A stretch of DNA of 64,000 nt from Bemisia tabaci (GCF_918797505.1 NC_092795.1:26895131-26959130), one strand, 5' to 3'; positions 31,704-44,151 are shown, numbered from the stretch's first letter. Numbers and translations: made by a program. Notes: a model not told the origin generated them from the letters alone.

Positions 31704-31931
31704 AATTGGACGTATTTCTGTCAAACGGAACTAAGCGCCATCGGAGGAGGAAGGTAGAGGGGGGCTTGGATTGGCGGCGGAATCGGGCGTCGGGCTCATT
31801 CCGTCCTATACTCGCAAAGCTTTTCCATGGCGCTTAGTTCCGTTTGACAGAACGCGCTATCCGGGATTTTAAAGTCCTCAAAAGGAACTCAAATTGGCGC
31901 TTAGTTCCGTTTGACAGAAATACGTCCAATT
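31704..31931. mobile_element. 228-bp MITE with AATTGGACGTATTTCTGTCA TIR
   Basis: AATTGGACGTATTTCTGTCA plus AACGGAACTAAGCGCC forms the left TIR (about 36 bp) and its inverse forms the right. A third, internal copy of GGCGCTTAGTTCCGTTTGAC occurs at about 31834-31856 in the orientation of the right TIR, suggesting a rearranged or composite end. Confidence 0.75.
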
Positions 31932-32533
31932 AATACGTCGTCGTTTCACTTATCTTGTAGGAAAATATATACAGGAGTATATTAGGGTTGACACCGTGTG
32001 AAGATTGATACCAACGCCTTGATGCAACTATTCGTGTTCAACGGATGTCCGTGTTGCATACAGTCGAAATTGAAGGCGTTTTGGTTTTCGTTGCCCTGTT
32101 AGCGGCGCGGAAACGGTTTGGCTGTTTCTAATCAAATTCACCCTCCCGAATTCTCAAAAAGGTTATAACGACTTTGAATTTCGCATGCTTTGCCTGACAT
32201 GTATTCGTAAATCTTGCTGCTTACTTCGATAGAACATTTTCAGTGGCTTTCTAATCATAAAAGAATCGCTGCTCCCCTCAAAATTTGGAACCTCGAATAG
32301 ACGAGTGTCATCGCGCGAAGAATGGTTTTTTTGCATATCTCGGAAATTGAAGGCGAAATAGCAATGTGTGGAACCTGCCTCTTCAAGACATTATGCTGTC
32401 TCTTTTTTAGCAAGAACACGTCACTGTGCATTTTGAGGTTTTTGCGGCGAAAATTCCTTCCCGCTTGTCTCGGTGCCTTTCAGCAGTGCATGGAGGGTTT
32501 TCGTAAGGAGGTTCACGGAGACCTGAACACAAG

Positions 32534-32657
32534 TCGTCGCTCTCCTGACGTAAGGGCGTATCTTAATTTCCACGTGAGCCCTAATTTACATATAAGCCCA
32601 TGCTCTCTAGGGCTCATCCAGAAATCGAGATACGCCCTTACGTCAGAAGAGCGACGA
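32534..32657. mobile_element. 124-bp palindromic MITE (TCGTCGCTCTCCTGACGTAA TIR)
   Basis: TCGTCGCTCTCCTGACGTAA followed by GGGCGTATCT is mirrored by AGATACGCCC and TTACGTCAGAAGAGCGACGA. The inner arms pair GTGAGCCCTA with TAGGGCTCAT. A diverged copy is at 2498-2619. The plus-strand frame running through it (32322-32798) is a chance frame. Confidence 0.75.
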
Positions 32658-32659
32658 AG

Positions 32660-33700
32660 TCTGGACTATCGGACCGATGACGACGCCGGGTCGCGAACTC
32701 GCGGTGGATGCGTCTGCCCGGATCATATTTCAAATTCAGTGCGGCTCAAGTCGCTCAGGTGGGTCCAAGGAACGGAATTCTCCATTGTTGTCACGTGAAC
32801 TCAAGAGCGCGACAACTCGGTGGCTAAAACAGGAACCATTTTTATGCAAGTTTACGACCGATGACTCTTCTGTTGGCGACAACGGAGACTGCCAATGGAC
32901 TCTTTGGGTTCGACCTCCAACATCGGTGCCACGTCGTTGCTTCGATCAGAAAATTTTGTCAAGTTTCCGATGACAACCATGGTAAATGGAACGTGGGTAT
33001 GCTCTTACTAACACCTCAAACTGAAATGTAGTTTTTAATTTCCCCTACCGGAACCGTGGCGCGAGATCTGACCTAACCTATCCCAGCTTCGCAATTCCAG
33101 GCCCAAACCTTGTTGGTTCACGGTCGACTGCAAGTTGTGAAACCTAACCCGTAAATTCGGCTTAAAGTTGCAAAAATTATGGTCCAAACTCATGCTGTAC
33201 GCAAGTTGAGCTGCTTTTATGGCAGGCTCGAGCCATCCTTAATTCCTAAACGGTGCAAACCATTAATCAGTGTTCGAGCGACTAATTTTAAGTCGACTTG
33301 TCGCAAGTTTCAGCTGTACGTGAACTGATCTACCTACAAGATTTGGGCCTCATCCGAAAACAAATTATGACCGTTTGCTGTCGAGAAATTAGAACAAATT
33401 CAGTGCGTGGAAATTCGTTTAGAATGAAAATTCATGTGCTTCAAGTGAGGTGGCTGTTGTTTCACATTTATCAATAGCAGACGGTCATATTTGATTTCGA
33501 CCTGGACTGCAAAGTTGTTGAAATTCAAATCTCACGCAACGGCTGTGGTGACGGTAATGAGAAACTGCATTTCAATCAAAGGGGTCAACAATAGCACATT
33601 TACGTTTCACTTACCCCGATCCATGTGTAAAGGGACACTAGAGAAGCACGGTGGTTGTTGAGATAGCCTATTTAAAGTCAATAAGCAGAATTTCGCTTTT
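32660..33700. other. No gene recognised
   Basis: Apparently unique sequence with short frames only, ending at a G19 run (33706-33724). Confidence 0.4.
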
Positions 33701-33881
33701 TTTTTGGGGGGGGGGGGGGGGGGGCTTGTAGAATTCAGTGCAGGAAATTTTGAAGTTCAAAACTGCATGTATCAGGATGAACACACGATGTGTGAAGACG
33801 GAATTCATGGACGATGGATTCTTTCCCTTCATAGTTTTTCCTTTTACTTTTCGCTTCATTGTATTTTATTTTAGTTTTTCC

Positions 33882-34440
33882 AATGGACCACTAGACAAGG
33901 TACGAATTCTAACATTCTGATACATGCTTCTGAATCAAAATTTCACGTAGAACACGATGCGCACCACGAAAATTACCGAAATCAACTCCTTACGAAGATA
34001 TTGAATGATTCTTGATGCGTGAATTCAAACCACCCGCTCATGAAAACTCGATGCTCTACGTGATTCACATGGCGCGCTAAACGTTTATCATGACAGTCTC
34101 TAGGTACAATATAAAATTTTGACAACCTCAATCTTGACGCTTTGGCTGAGCTGTTGCAAATTGCTTATACTTTGAACAACACATGGTGAGAAATGAACAA
34201 TGCTCGATTGAGAAGATTGCTGAAACCGTTGTAGTGCGCGATTTGACTCACGTAGAGCTTTGAGTTTCTTGTGAGCGGGCAGTTCAAATTCCTTGTAACC
34301 TATGTGAAATAAAAACGTTAATATCTTCGTTAGGAGTTGGTTTCAGTCATTTTCGTTGCGCGAATCGTGTTCTGCGTGGAATTTTGATTAAGAAACATGT
34401 ATCAGAATCCTTTAATTCGTACCTTGTCTAGTGGTCCATT
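33882..34440. mobile_element. 559-bp long-hairpin element (AATGGACCACTAGACAAGGT TIR)
   Basis: AATGGACCACTAGACAAGGT and its inverse ACCTTGTCTAGTGGTCCATT form the two ends. Arms of about 205 bp (33882-34085, 34228-34440) match through TCTGATACATG, ATCAAAATTTCACG, CTACGTGA and similar blocks. The loop is about 140 bp. No coding capacity. Confidence 0.8.
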
Positions 34441-34614
34441 CTTTCAAGCCCCTTAGTCATTCAGGTTTTTGTTGACCGTCGCCATCGTACACCTGCAAAG
34501 TTGCACTATCTACCAGGATGGAATCTTCAATGCCGTGAAATTGGATTGAAAAATCTGCGTCGCAGGTTCATCCGCCGAAAAGCCACGGCTCTCGTCGCGC
34601 AAAGAGTCCAATTT

Positions 34615-34873
34615 TGCCGTTCCAAGGAAAAACGTCGTATAAACATTTGAACGTTGCCAAATTTACTTCGCCAAAACATGGGTTTCCAGAAAACTTGTGA
34701 ATTTGTCTCTCTAAATTATTTTAGAGAATTTTGATCCGCCTCAATTTTATCCAGAGCACCTAAGGGAGGGTTCAGAGGTAAAATATTCGTAAATATCCTT
34801 AAAAATGTATGCCCTATTAGGGGAGATTTGGCGACATCCAAAGGCTCATAAGTCGTTTTTCCTTAGCACCGGA
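34615..34873. mobile_element. MITE with CTGCCGTGCTAAGGA-type TIR, diverged copy 2
   Basis: TTGCCGTTCCAAGGAAAAAC on the left and AAGTCGTTTTTCCTTAGCAC on the right, with the GTTGCCAAATTT interior block typical of the family. Confidence 0.65.
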
Positions 34874-34879
34874 GACTTC

Positions 34880-36535
34880 CTGCGCGACGCGCGATGCCGC
34901 TACGCTCGGAGATGCTGAATAAAAGGCCTCTGCTATGGTCCGGACTCGGAGCTTCCGTTTTCAGTTCTCCCATTGTTTTTTCAGCTCTTGAATGGTTTCC
35001 CGGCCCGGTGGGGGGGGGGGGGGGGGTGCTGGCGCGACGGGCACACTCCTCAAATAATGCCGTCATTACCGCTAATCACGCCTGCCCGGTACTAAATATC
35101 CAGTTCCGCTGTCATCGTTTCAGTTACCGCAGGCACTTGGATAGGAGCTATGGCGGTTCTTGTAAGTTTGTATCGGTTCGGTTCGACTTTTTAAATATTT
35201 TTGATGGAACGGTCGATTGAGCAGAGGTACCTTATATGTGGAGCGATTTTAACGAAAACGTACCGAGTTGCATTTTGGGAGAAAATGAGTTGGAAGTAAT
35301 ATCAAATCACACTCATCATAAAGTTTCTCTGCCCAAAAATTCAAGGTCGAAAGTTCGAAGCAAAACGTCTTGAACGCGCGGAGAGCTTTTACGTTTTGTC
35401 CCTAGCATTGGGTCTCATGGAGGAACAAAACTGCAAACTTCCTTTTCTCGGTTCAAACTTATTGCGATTCGGTGCGTCCCGCTTTTCCCAAGTTTCCAGC
35501 GGTCTTGAACTTTAGCGGTGGTCAGGAAAAGTCAGGGAGGCCGGAAAAAGTCAGGAAAACCTTAAAAAAAGTTACTAACAATGAGTTAGGATATCAAAGC
35601 GTTGACTCTGCTTCTTTAATCATTTGATGTAGTCCTAGTCCTTGTATCGAGCCCAGAATCTACATTGCCTCGTCCAGAATCGATCTTCACCTCTTCGCTC
35701 TACTCACCACACTAGGTAGAAACGCCAAGAATCTTGTTTGCACGAAAATTTAAGGCTTTGAAACTTTTAACTTTTATCAAATTTCTTTTTAGGGATCTTC
35801 CGTAAGGCAGAAGTGATCTAAATTGTCTTCCCAGCTTTAAAGCCCTTATCCCTTCAGCATCACGGCAAGTGTGAGTACTGGAAACCCCGGGCACTTTTTC
35901 CACCACCTTTTTGAGTTGACGAATTTTTGCGCCAGTGACGTCACCGGTTACGAATTCTAAACTGGCCATCACCTCCTTTCCCCATATCGGAACGGGACTG
36001 ATTTATTTTTAGTTCTTTTACTGCGTGGAAGTTGGCGCTTTTTCCTCCTTAATTCCGGGCCCGGCGGGGGGTAGGAAGGGGGGTGCGGCGAAGTAGGAGG
36101 GGGAGGCGGGGGGTTCGCGACCTCTTCCGCGGGTGTGAGCATGACGAGATGTATCTGCGAAAACAAGCGCCTATTGTTCGAATAAGCCGCAGCCTGGCAT
36201 CTTTCGCTTGATCTCCGAAACCGCTTATCCGCCGTCGGTTTCCGTCGGCAGTTGGGAGGTTTTGCATTCGCACGGCAGATCTAGAGCCGCGACTTCGGTT
36301 CTCGGGCCCGGTCGATGTTTGACCCCTTCCGGTTCGTCTGTGGAGCAAACACGGGCCGGGTCAGCCGCAGCCCCCCTCCGTCCCCCACGGCACCTTTTGC
36401 CGATCGCTGGGCCGGAACAAAGCTCGTTGGAAAGTTGACGATTTTGTGTGAACACCTGACGACACACTGGTTGCCCGTAGTTATTCGACAAGCCCAAGTT
36501 TCCTGTTCTTCGTTCGGTCTTGAAACTTTTTCCTC
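34880..36535. other. No gene recognised; includes a GC-rich island at 36045-36425
   Basis: A G17 run lies at 35010-35026. The GC-rich block 36045-36425 is CpG-dense and open in several frames, without a domain I recognise. Confidence 0.4.
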
Positions 36536-36538
36536 GTG

Positions 36539-36766
36539 CACTGGAAAAAAAAGTCGCTTGGATCTAGAGTCCAGTCTCTTGGAAACGATGACAAGAAAAA
36601 ATACTCTCGATTCAATCGGATTTTTACTTCAATCAAGAACCAATCCTCTTAATTTAAGCGGATTTCCTTTTGATCCAAGTAAAAATCCGATTAAATCAAG
36701 AGTATTTTCTCTTGTCATCGTTTTCAAGAGTCGGTACTCCAGATCCAAGCGACTTTTTTACCAGTT
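36539..36766. mobile_element. 228-bp CACTGGAAAAAAAAG MITE with TG target duplication
   Basis: CACTGGAAAAAAAAGTCGC follows TG (36537-36538). GCGACTTTTTTACCAGTT precedes TG (36767-36768). The interior mirrors CTTGGATCTAGAGT, GACAAGAAAAAATACTC and GGATTTTTACTT. It belongs to the 2-bp-TSD CACTG family. No coding capacity. Confidence 0.75.
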
Positions 36767-37335
36767 TGGTGTACTGGCATTGCTTTTGGCCAGAAATTTT
36801 TCACGGGGGATCCACGTGGCAGTCGAATATTTCTCATAGGTGGTTTTAAGATGTTTCTTGAAAATCTTAAAAATTGACGGGTTTTTTTACAACATTTGTC
36901 TTGGAACCCCCTCCCCCGCCCTTCCCTTCGGCTCAACTCTGGTGATCAGAAACGAATAAATGGCTTTGAGAACTAAGCATATCCTCCATGCTTTCTCATC
37001 AAAGTCTAACGCAAACTACAATCGTGAATATTCATTCAGGCAGCAGCCACCCAGGCCTATCCTTTTTCAGGGGGAGCTTTCAGGATTGGGCCGGGGTGGT
37101 TCTACCGCCACCTAGGATGCACGCAACAGAGATTTACCAATTTAATCTACACGTGAGAATGGAACGCACTCTTCAATTAAAATTAAAAATTTTTCTTAAC
37201 ACTTACAGTACCTTCTTCTTAGAACTTTTAGTATTTCAACGGATGTTTATTTTCAATGGCAGCTTCGATCTGTGTCGATTCTATTGTTTTTATGAAGCGA
37301 GAATTTTGAACTCACTAATTTTAATGTCGACCATT

Positions 37336-37596
37336 TGGATTGCATTTTGCACAAAGGAACCAGGAACATTGCAATGTTGCAAAGATTGTGCAACTTATTT
37401 TGTCTTGGAAGAAAAACCTGATTATCCATCGACAGTTTCTATCTTACGCGCTAAAACCTGTAAATTTCAGACAAAAATTACCATGTAAATTTCATATTCT
37501 TTCATGATTTCAGTAATTTTATTGCAAAGGATGAAAATGCACAATCATTGATCATCATTTGATTCCTTCTGGTTCCTTTTTGCAAAATGCAATCCA
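37336..37596. mobile_element. Foldback element with TGGATTGCATTTTGCA TIR
   Basis: TGGATTGCATTTTGCACAAA at the left is mirrored by TTTTTGCAAAATGCAATCCA at the right, each followed inward by GGAACCAG. The interior arms pair AATGTTGCAAAG with CTTTGCAATAAA. The termini resemble the GGACTGCATTTTGCA family, so the two may be relatives. Confidence 0.65.
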
Positions 37597-38163
37597 TTTA
37601 ACATCTGATCAAAGCACCAAAACACGAGTCTGTATAACAATCTAACATGCGCAACTGGCCCAAGTTCCGTATTCGAACCACAACCCAAATTATTTTAATA
37701 ACTGTCATACCTATATATTTTCCCCTGAAATTCAGAGCCCTTTCTTTGGATCCCTGCCCCTCATGTCCGTTACAGCGTGCGAACTTGGGAGTAGCCGTTA
37801 CTCGCTGCGCGCGCGCCCTTGGGACCTGCAAGGAAGGAGGCGGATCCCGAAGGATCTTCCAGGCTGAGGATCCACTTCCGGCCTCGTCTCAGGAACCTGT
37901 GATTAGAGAAAACCTGATGAGTAGTTCAAGTCCATGATTTCCAGTGTTGCCGCGGTAGTTGTGAAGAATTGCGCTCACGTTATTTCAAGCCCTATTGAAA
38001 AAGGGAATTTAGGTAGGAAGTGGCAAGTTTAACTTCGTTTCTGTACTTGTGTCCATACCTCGCGGAAGAGGCTACGAATTCTTCGGTTGATACATTTAAT
38101 TACTGCGGTTTGCTATTAAATCGGGGTGGGCAATGGGCCCTTTGTGCCCGCCCGCGCGTACTA

Positions 38164-38415
38164 CTGCGTGCTAAGGAAAAACGCCGTATTAACCTTCAGG
38201 CGTTGTTAGTATTCCATTTATAAGACACGTATTTCCTGGTAATCGTATGAATATTTTTCTTCCGATTTTTCAGATAATGCTATTTGCAATTTCATGTAAA
38301 ATTCCTGAAAATTTCGAGGAAAAATATTCATAACTTTCCTCAAAAATAAACATTTTACTGAAAGAAATTTGGCGACTCTCGAATGTTCATACGGCGTTCT
38401 TCCTTAGCACGGCAG
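38164..38415. mobile_element. MITE with CTGCCGTGCTAAGGA TIR, copy 3
   Basis: CTGCGTGCTAAGGAAAAACG (one base lost from the TIR) to the inverse CGTTCTTCCTTAGCACGGCAG-type end. ACTA lies directly at the left (38160-38163) and one base beyond the right end (38417-38420), compatible with a 4-bp duplication. Confidence 0.75.
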
Positions 38416-39138
38416 AACTACTGAAGTGTCCCAAACAGCTCATATTTGGATATGGGGAGAATTGAAACTTGGCAGATTAGCATTTATGTAAGGTCCTTGG
38501 TCTGGTGTGAGGTCAGATTTGCAACTAAAAAAGTACATAGAATCGGCCTTTCAAAAAAGTATAGCCCACCTGTAATTTGTAGCATTTCAAGTATGAATTT
38601 AAAGCTCATCGTTTAAACTGCACTCTGTGGGAGAATCAAACTTTTTATCTCTCTTTTTCTGTCATAACTCACAAGCCAAAAATCCTCGAGTAGGCAACTA
38701 CTGCTACACAGAAGACCTCCCCTAGCATACCGCGATAATTGAAGGCGGTATAACGATGTGCGTAACCTCCATCCATTCCCCAGCGTGACAATTCTGATTC
38801 CTTTTTTTCGGTCGAAAAACGCCACTGTTCCTTTTTTGTCTTTTCCCGGCAAATTTCGAAGGAAAAGGCAACGTTGCAATGGATCTAGTATTAAATTGGA
38901 CGCATCACTAATAAGCGAACAACCCGGTCGTTGGTTCTGGCAACAGTGGACACGAGGATTCAAGATCCAAGTAACTTAATTTCGCTCATTATATGTCTAC
39001 CGCACGCAGGCAGAATTATAAGTACGAAATAAATTACTGCTCGTCATTCGGAAATAAAAAGTCTCGGAATATTAATGAGAACGCTCGGATTTCGGGCAGA
39101 AAGAATAAAAAAATGGAGCCTGACCCCGGGAAGACGGC

Positions 39139-39373
39139 ACACAGTGGATATAGTCAATAGGAGAGGTCGGGCAAAATTTGGAAACCCTAAACGCTTACAA
39201 CTCCGTGTATATAAAACTTTGAGGCTCTAAGTGTGGATCCGTTGGTTTTCTCGTGAAATTTTCGTCCGAAAGCACCCCTTGAAATGTAAAATGTGACGAA
39301 ATAAACACCAAAATTTGCCGTTTTAGCTAACAATTTCATGTCCGACCTCTCTTATTGACTCGATCCTCTGTAC
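39139..39373. mobile_element. GCACAGTGGATCGAGTCAA element, uninterrupted copy
   Basis: ACACAGTGGATATAGTCAAT at the left and ATTGACTCGATCCTCTGTAC at the right are inverse. The interior has AAAACTTTGAGGCTCTAAG, CTCGTGAAATTTTC and CACCAAAATTTGC. It provides the empty-site reference for the nested insertion at 43426. Confidence 0.75.
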
Positions 39374-39559
39374 GGCACGGGCCAGGTGGGCAGGGGAGGA
39401 GCGAGCTGAGCTGGGCACCTCCGAGAGTGAAATTCGGAGATGAACAGACAGATTTGTTTCAGGTTATTTTGATGACCATTGCTGTGCTATAGAAAAACGA
39501 CGTATGAACATGCAGGCGTTACCAAATTTCTGCTGAGAAGAACCGATTTTTTTTTTGAA

Positions 39560-42145
39560 TGGCTTTATATATACCGATCGACGGATTCAACTTATCAACC
39601 TAACTACATTACACGCTACATTTCTGCTCATCTGTAATTCTTCACTATAAACTAGATAACATTACGCCTTTACATGTTCTGTAAAGTTTCCGCTCTCAGT
39701 TTTGCTGATGATGAAAGAAGGAATTAGGTGTGTGAAGCTATCTGCTTTAATTTTTTACCTATCAATTATGATCTAACGCGAAGATATGACCGAAATACGT
39801 TGCAAGAGAATACCAAAATATGTTGTACGTAGTTGGATTTTTTCGCAAGCTGTATTTGAATTGACCAATTCAAATGCAAGCCGAACTCTCCGTGAACTCT
39901 TGGATGATTTGATTTTCGTTGCTTCCATAGTTATTTAGCGGTCCGTTCCCAAATTCCAGCCAAACCCTCGCGTCCGGTATCGCGCTCCACGCGCCCACCC
40001 TAAAAACCATTTTTATCCTCGAATAAAAATGACGTCATCGTCAGCGTGGCAACGTTGCCAAAGGTAAAGGCTTCCTTATCAGATGGCAGATTTAATTCTC
40101 TTGTGTGACAGGCACATAAAAGTCTACAGAGACGCGGGAGGCGTTGCCGTCTCGTGCCGGAAATGCCGGAGTTGGCCATCGAGATTCCGGATTTATCCGC
40201 TGAAAACGGCGGGATCGCTCGCGGGTGAAGATATTCTCTCATTAAAAATAATAAGGAGGAGTAGGCATAAAAGACAGAGACGAAAGGTAGATCAGATAAT
40301 TCAGGCGTATTCCAGTTCGTATGTGGACGGATAGAGAGCGCGGAGATCTTTGCATTTAAATGCGCTATAATTATTCTTTCGGATCATTGGTGTTCGCGAG
40401 GAGGTATCAACCATTCTCCCCCCCCCCCCCCCCAATCCCTCTCTCCCTACGATGTTGATCAAATCAGATTTTCGGAGAGCTGGTTTGGTAACGAAGAAAC
40501 TGATATGTTGTAGAGTGCAATTTCGTTCGTAACTTCGGGTTTAAGTGGAAAACAAAGAGAATGTAAAAGCAGCCCGAAACGGAAACGACAGTCGAAAACA
40601 CAGTAAAATGCGGAAACAAGGCTAATATTATTGATATGTAATTTCAAATTTATCAGGAAAACTTTAATGCACACCAAATCCAGTGCGGTACAATGGAAAT
40701 GTGAAATACAGTGGTTTTAGCGTTGTTGCCGCATTTTCCTGTGTTTTCGACGGTCTAAGTGGATCTTCAGCAATTTAAAGAATGATTTGATAGCCTCATA
40801 ATAACTGGAGATTTTTCTGAAGAATTTTCGAGTGCCGCATCATGCTGCAGGAGGTCAGGTATTCGTACACAATAGACCAAGGATCACGGAGCCTGAAGGA
40901 TATCCAGGAAATTTTTTTCAATTTTAGATATCGAGAGAAAATTTTCCCTGATGTTTCCCGCGTGGTTGGCAATTGTCAAAGTTTACCATCTCGCATCTGC
41001 CGGGAGATATCATAACCGAACTTTTGCCAGCATAATACTAATAGTTTCCAATAATATTTTTTGCTCATCATATCATACACCATACTAGCTCTCATCCTCC
41101 ATTCAGAGAAGCTCAACTTCGTTTCGCAGATCAAATCCAGACACAACGTTGAACACCCCGACTCAGCCCTAAGCCACGCTCGGATTTCTGATTCCGAGGA
41201 AACAAAAGGAATTGTCCAACGAATCAACTCTCTCAGCAATATTTTGTCGACCGAAAAATGACAAGTCAGCTCCGTTATAGCAGAACCGTCTTGTCTAACG
41301 CGCAAATACTCGTATTTTAGATTGATTCGAAGTGGCACACACTTTTGCGGAGTATTTTTTCCGAAATTCTGTCGTCGCATTATTAAAATTTCCTCGTGAG
41401 AATTTCTTATGTATTAAATCCTAACCCCGTTTAAGAGAAATGGGGGCCAGGCGGCCCATCTTTCATTTCCTACGAGTTTCCTCCAGTATACCGTTATTTT
41501 TTTTTCTTAGATAATGAAATGAATAAGTGACAATTTTGGGGTGCGTCGTAATTCCTGAAGAACTGGATGCATGCAGCGACATGTCTCGATTCAAAACTTT
41601 ATCAACGGTCTCATGTCTGCTCCTATCTCGGCGCACGACGCGCAGATGCCCAATGAGGGTTTTTAGTGTGACGTTATCTATCGAAATAGAATTTATAGTG
41701 TCTGAGATTCACAATCTCTCTAGTTCAACACATAAAACCGCACATCTGTCGCAACACCCTCCCTCTTCCCCCACTGTATGAACCCCATAATGAGCATTAA
41801 GATATGGAGGGTGCAGAAAGCCACCGTGCCATTGAGGGGGGGGGGGGCGGGGGGCGTTCTGAATGCAATCACTCTCCAGAGGACATTCAAATTCGAGTTT
41901 CTCTCTTAAGTTTCTGTGTTTTTCCGCTTGCTGGAAACCCAGTTTTCTCGAGAGAATATTGAAGCGAGACCAGCGAAAAAGCGAATATTTCTCTGCGTGC
42001 ATCATCGATATCCTTTAACCCAAAGGCAATTTATTTTTGCGACCCTGCACGAACTGCTGTCTTCCTTACAGTGTGAAAGTTACTTCACGCAGGAAGTCAA
42101 CGATATTCGCATGATGATGACAAAAAAATAATGATAAGGGATTGA
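39560..42145. other. No gene recognised
   Basis: Mostly AT-leaning DNA with C16 (40418-40433) and G12 (41836-41847) runs and short frames only. Confidence 0.4.
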
Positions 42146-42148
42146 CCC

Positions 42149-42665
42149 ATGGAGATGTTGCATGTGTGTGGAATTTGCGATTTGACCATTGATTCCTCTG
42201 TAAAAGTTCGCGAGAAACACGATGGTGCCACTGGTTTTCTCAGAAATTAACTCCCAAGCTCAAAAAAAGCTCTCAAGTTGAGGCCAAAATCGAGGGGATA
42301 TCCCATGGTATCCTGAGAGTCCTCGTCCTCGTCTACGTCAAGACAAACTCTCAATGCAAAGATATAGGGAGTAAATACATTGACAGGGCTGCCACTTTAT
42401 TTGGAGACTCTAAAAAAACTGAAAGCACGGCAACCCTGCTGATGTATTTGCTCCCTATTTTTGCATGGAGAGTTTGTCTTGATGTAGACGTGGACTCTCA
42501 GGATGGCGTGGGATATCCCCTCCATTTTGGCCTCAACTTGAGAGCTCTTTTTGAGCTTGGGAGTTGATTTCAGAGAAAACCAGTGGGACCATCGTGTTTC
42601 TCGCGAACTTTTACCAAAGAATCAATAGTCAAATCGCAAATTCCTCACACATGCAACATCTCCAT
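42149..42665. mobile_element. 517-bp near-perfect long hairpin (ATGGAGATGTTGCATG TIR)
   Basis: Arms of about 240 bp run from ATGGAGATGTTGCATGTGTG to the inverse CACACATGCAACATCTCCAT. They are nearly identical through CGCGAGAAACACGATGG, GCTCTCAAGTTGAGGCCAAA, GGGGATATCCCA and GTCAAGACAAACTCTC. The loop is about 35 bp. A truncated copy is at 22661-22970. No ORF of note. The high arm identity implies young age or gene conversion. Confidence 0.85.
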
Positions 42666-43039
42666 TAACCAAGCAATCGTCTTTTGCCAAAACTCGGTTG
42701 GACTAATGCTCACCCCGACTCTCATCAGTCATCATCAGGTGAATTTCATGCTTAAAACATGGCTCATCAATAATCCATAGGCCATAGTATAGCGTTTATC
42801 CCCGAACTTAACTTCCTGAAGTCAAGTTAGTTTATGGGTGTTAAAACTAGTTTTGAAGTCAAGGGAGCCCCACCCTAGAACGTTGCTCAGATTCTTAGCG
42901 CCCTAAAATAAATCGCCTCTGTCAGACGTCTTCTGAGTCTGGCACCGCGAATTCAGTAAAATTAAAATTCGACGTCATCAAAAACAAAAAATGACATCAC
43001 CGTCGGTCGAATTTCAAGAAGCGCGCCTTTTACAAAAAA

Positions 43040-43320
43040 AACTCCCGCGCCGCGGTTGGAGCCGGGTTGTCGGTCCCGGCGGCCGATGTCGCGGTCGAGT
43101 AGGTACGCGGAGGACAAGCGAACCCGAGTGGGGACCGGCGACCCCCCTGGGGGGTTGGGGAAGGGTACAAGGGGGTGGGGGAGGGGGAAATCCCGATCCC
43201 GACAACGGTCGGTGTCACAGAGCGAGGTATGTACTCGTAGCGCGCCAATTCTAGACGAGAAAGCTGGCGCGACCCCGACCGCGACCGGTGACCACTCCAC
43301 GACCGCTCTCAACCGGCGTC
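43040..43320. other. GC-rich, CpG-rich island
   Basis: CpG-dense block open in several frames on both strands; no domain recognised. It abuts the GCACAGAGG element at 43321. Confidence 0.4.
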
Positions 43321-43974
43321 GCACAGAGGAACGAGTCAATGGTGGAAGTCTGACAAATGTGGCTACTTTAAACGCCTTTAACTCCGTTTGTACAAAACTT
43401 TGAGGTTCTAAAAATAGTTCCATTGCACTGAAAAAAAAAAAAATCTTTGTGTATTTACTCAGAAAAGGGTAAAATTACCAAGAATTCAGGGTTCTATTTG
43501 ATCCCAGTTTTTTCTTTATAAAATTACCATTTATGGAATTGGTAATTTTACCGAGAATCTCGGTAAAATTATTGAACTTTCTCGGTAATTTTACTGGACC
43601 TTGGTAAAAACGCCAATATTTTTTATCGACTGTGGTAGAATTACCGAGATGAAATGGCAAAGTTACCGGGAATTGATTACCAATAAAAGTGGTATTCTTA
43701 CCTGAAAAAAAACAGTAAAAATACCGGTTTTTAGGTAAGCTTACCAGTCTGTCTTGGTAAAATTACTAATAATTGGTAAAAAAAAGTGAGATGGTAATGG
43801 TACCAACGGACCTTGGTAGAAACGCCGAGAATTTTTTTTCAGTGTGGTTTCCTCGTGAAATTTTCTTTCAGGAGTACCCCTGAAATTTAAAATACGACGA
43901 CATATACATCAAAATTTGCAGTTCTAGTCAAAAATTTCATGTCCGACCTTTCTAGTTGACTCGATCCACTGTGC
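43321..43974. mobile_element. GCACAGTGGATCGAGTCAA element interrupted by a CACTG MITE
   Basis: GCACAGAGGAACGAGTCAAT begins and TTGACTCGATCCACTGTGC ends the host element. Its two halves (43321-43425, 43845-43974) align with 39139-39373 as a continuous sequence. The insert occupies 43426-43844. Confidence 0.8.
43426..43844. mobile_element. 419-bp CACTG-TIR element built from GGTAATTTTACC motifs, copy 2 (nested)
   Basis: CACTGAAAAAAAAAAAAATC to GAATTTTTTTTCAGTG, flanked by TG on both sides (43424-43425, 43845-43846). Comparison with the uninterrupted paralogue (CCGTTGGTTTTC at the equivalent site, here CCATTG/TGGTTTCC) supports a 2-bp duplication. It is almost identical to 14898-15315. Confidence 0.88.
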
Positions 43975-44151
43975 GTCGTGCCGGGCATAAACGGCATATG
44001 AGCATCCCTACGTTGCCGAATTTCGTTTGATGGAAATTTAAGTTCCGGGAAAAGCCTTGGATTTTTATCTTAGCCATTTTCGGAAGCTTTGGATTAAAAT
44101 GCGAAGCGAGTTCTCTGAAAATTTGGAACAGAAAAATTCACGGGTTCTGTA

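Noticed and set aside
32322..32798. 158-aa plus-strand frame
   Set aside because: It crosses the palindromic MITE at 32534-32657 and has no domain.
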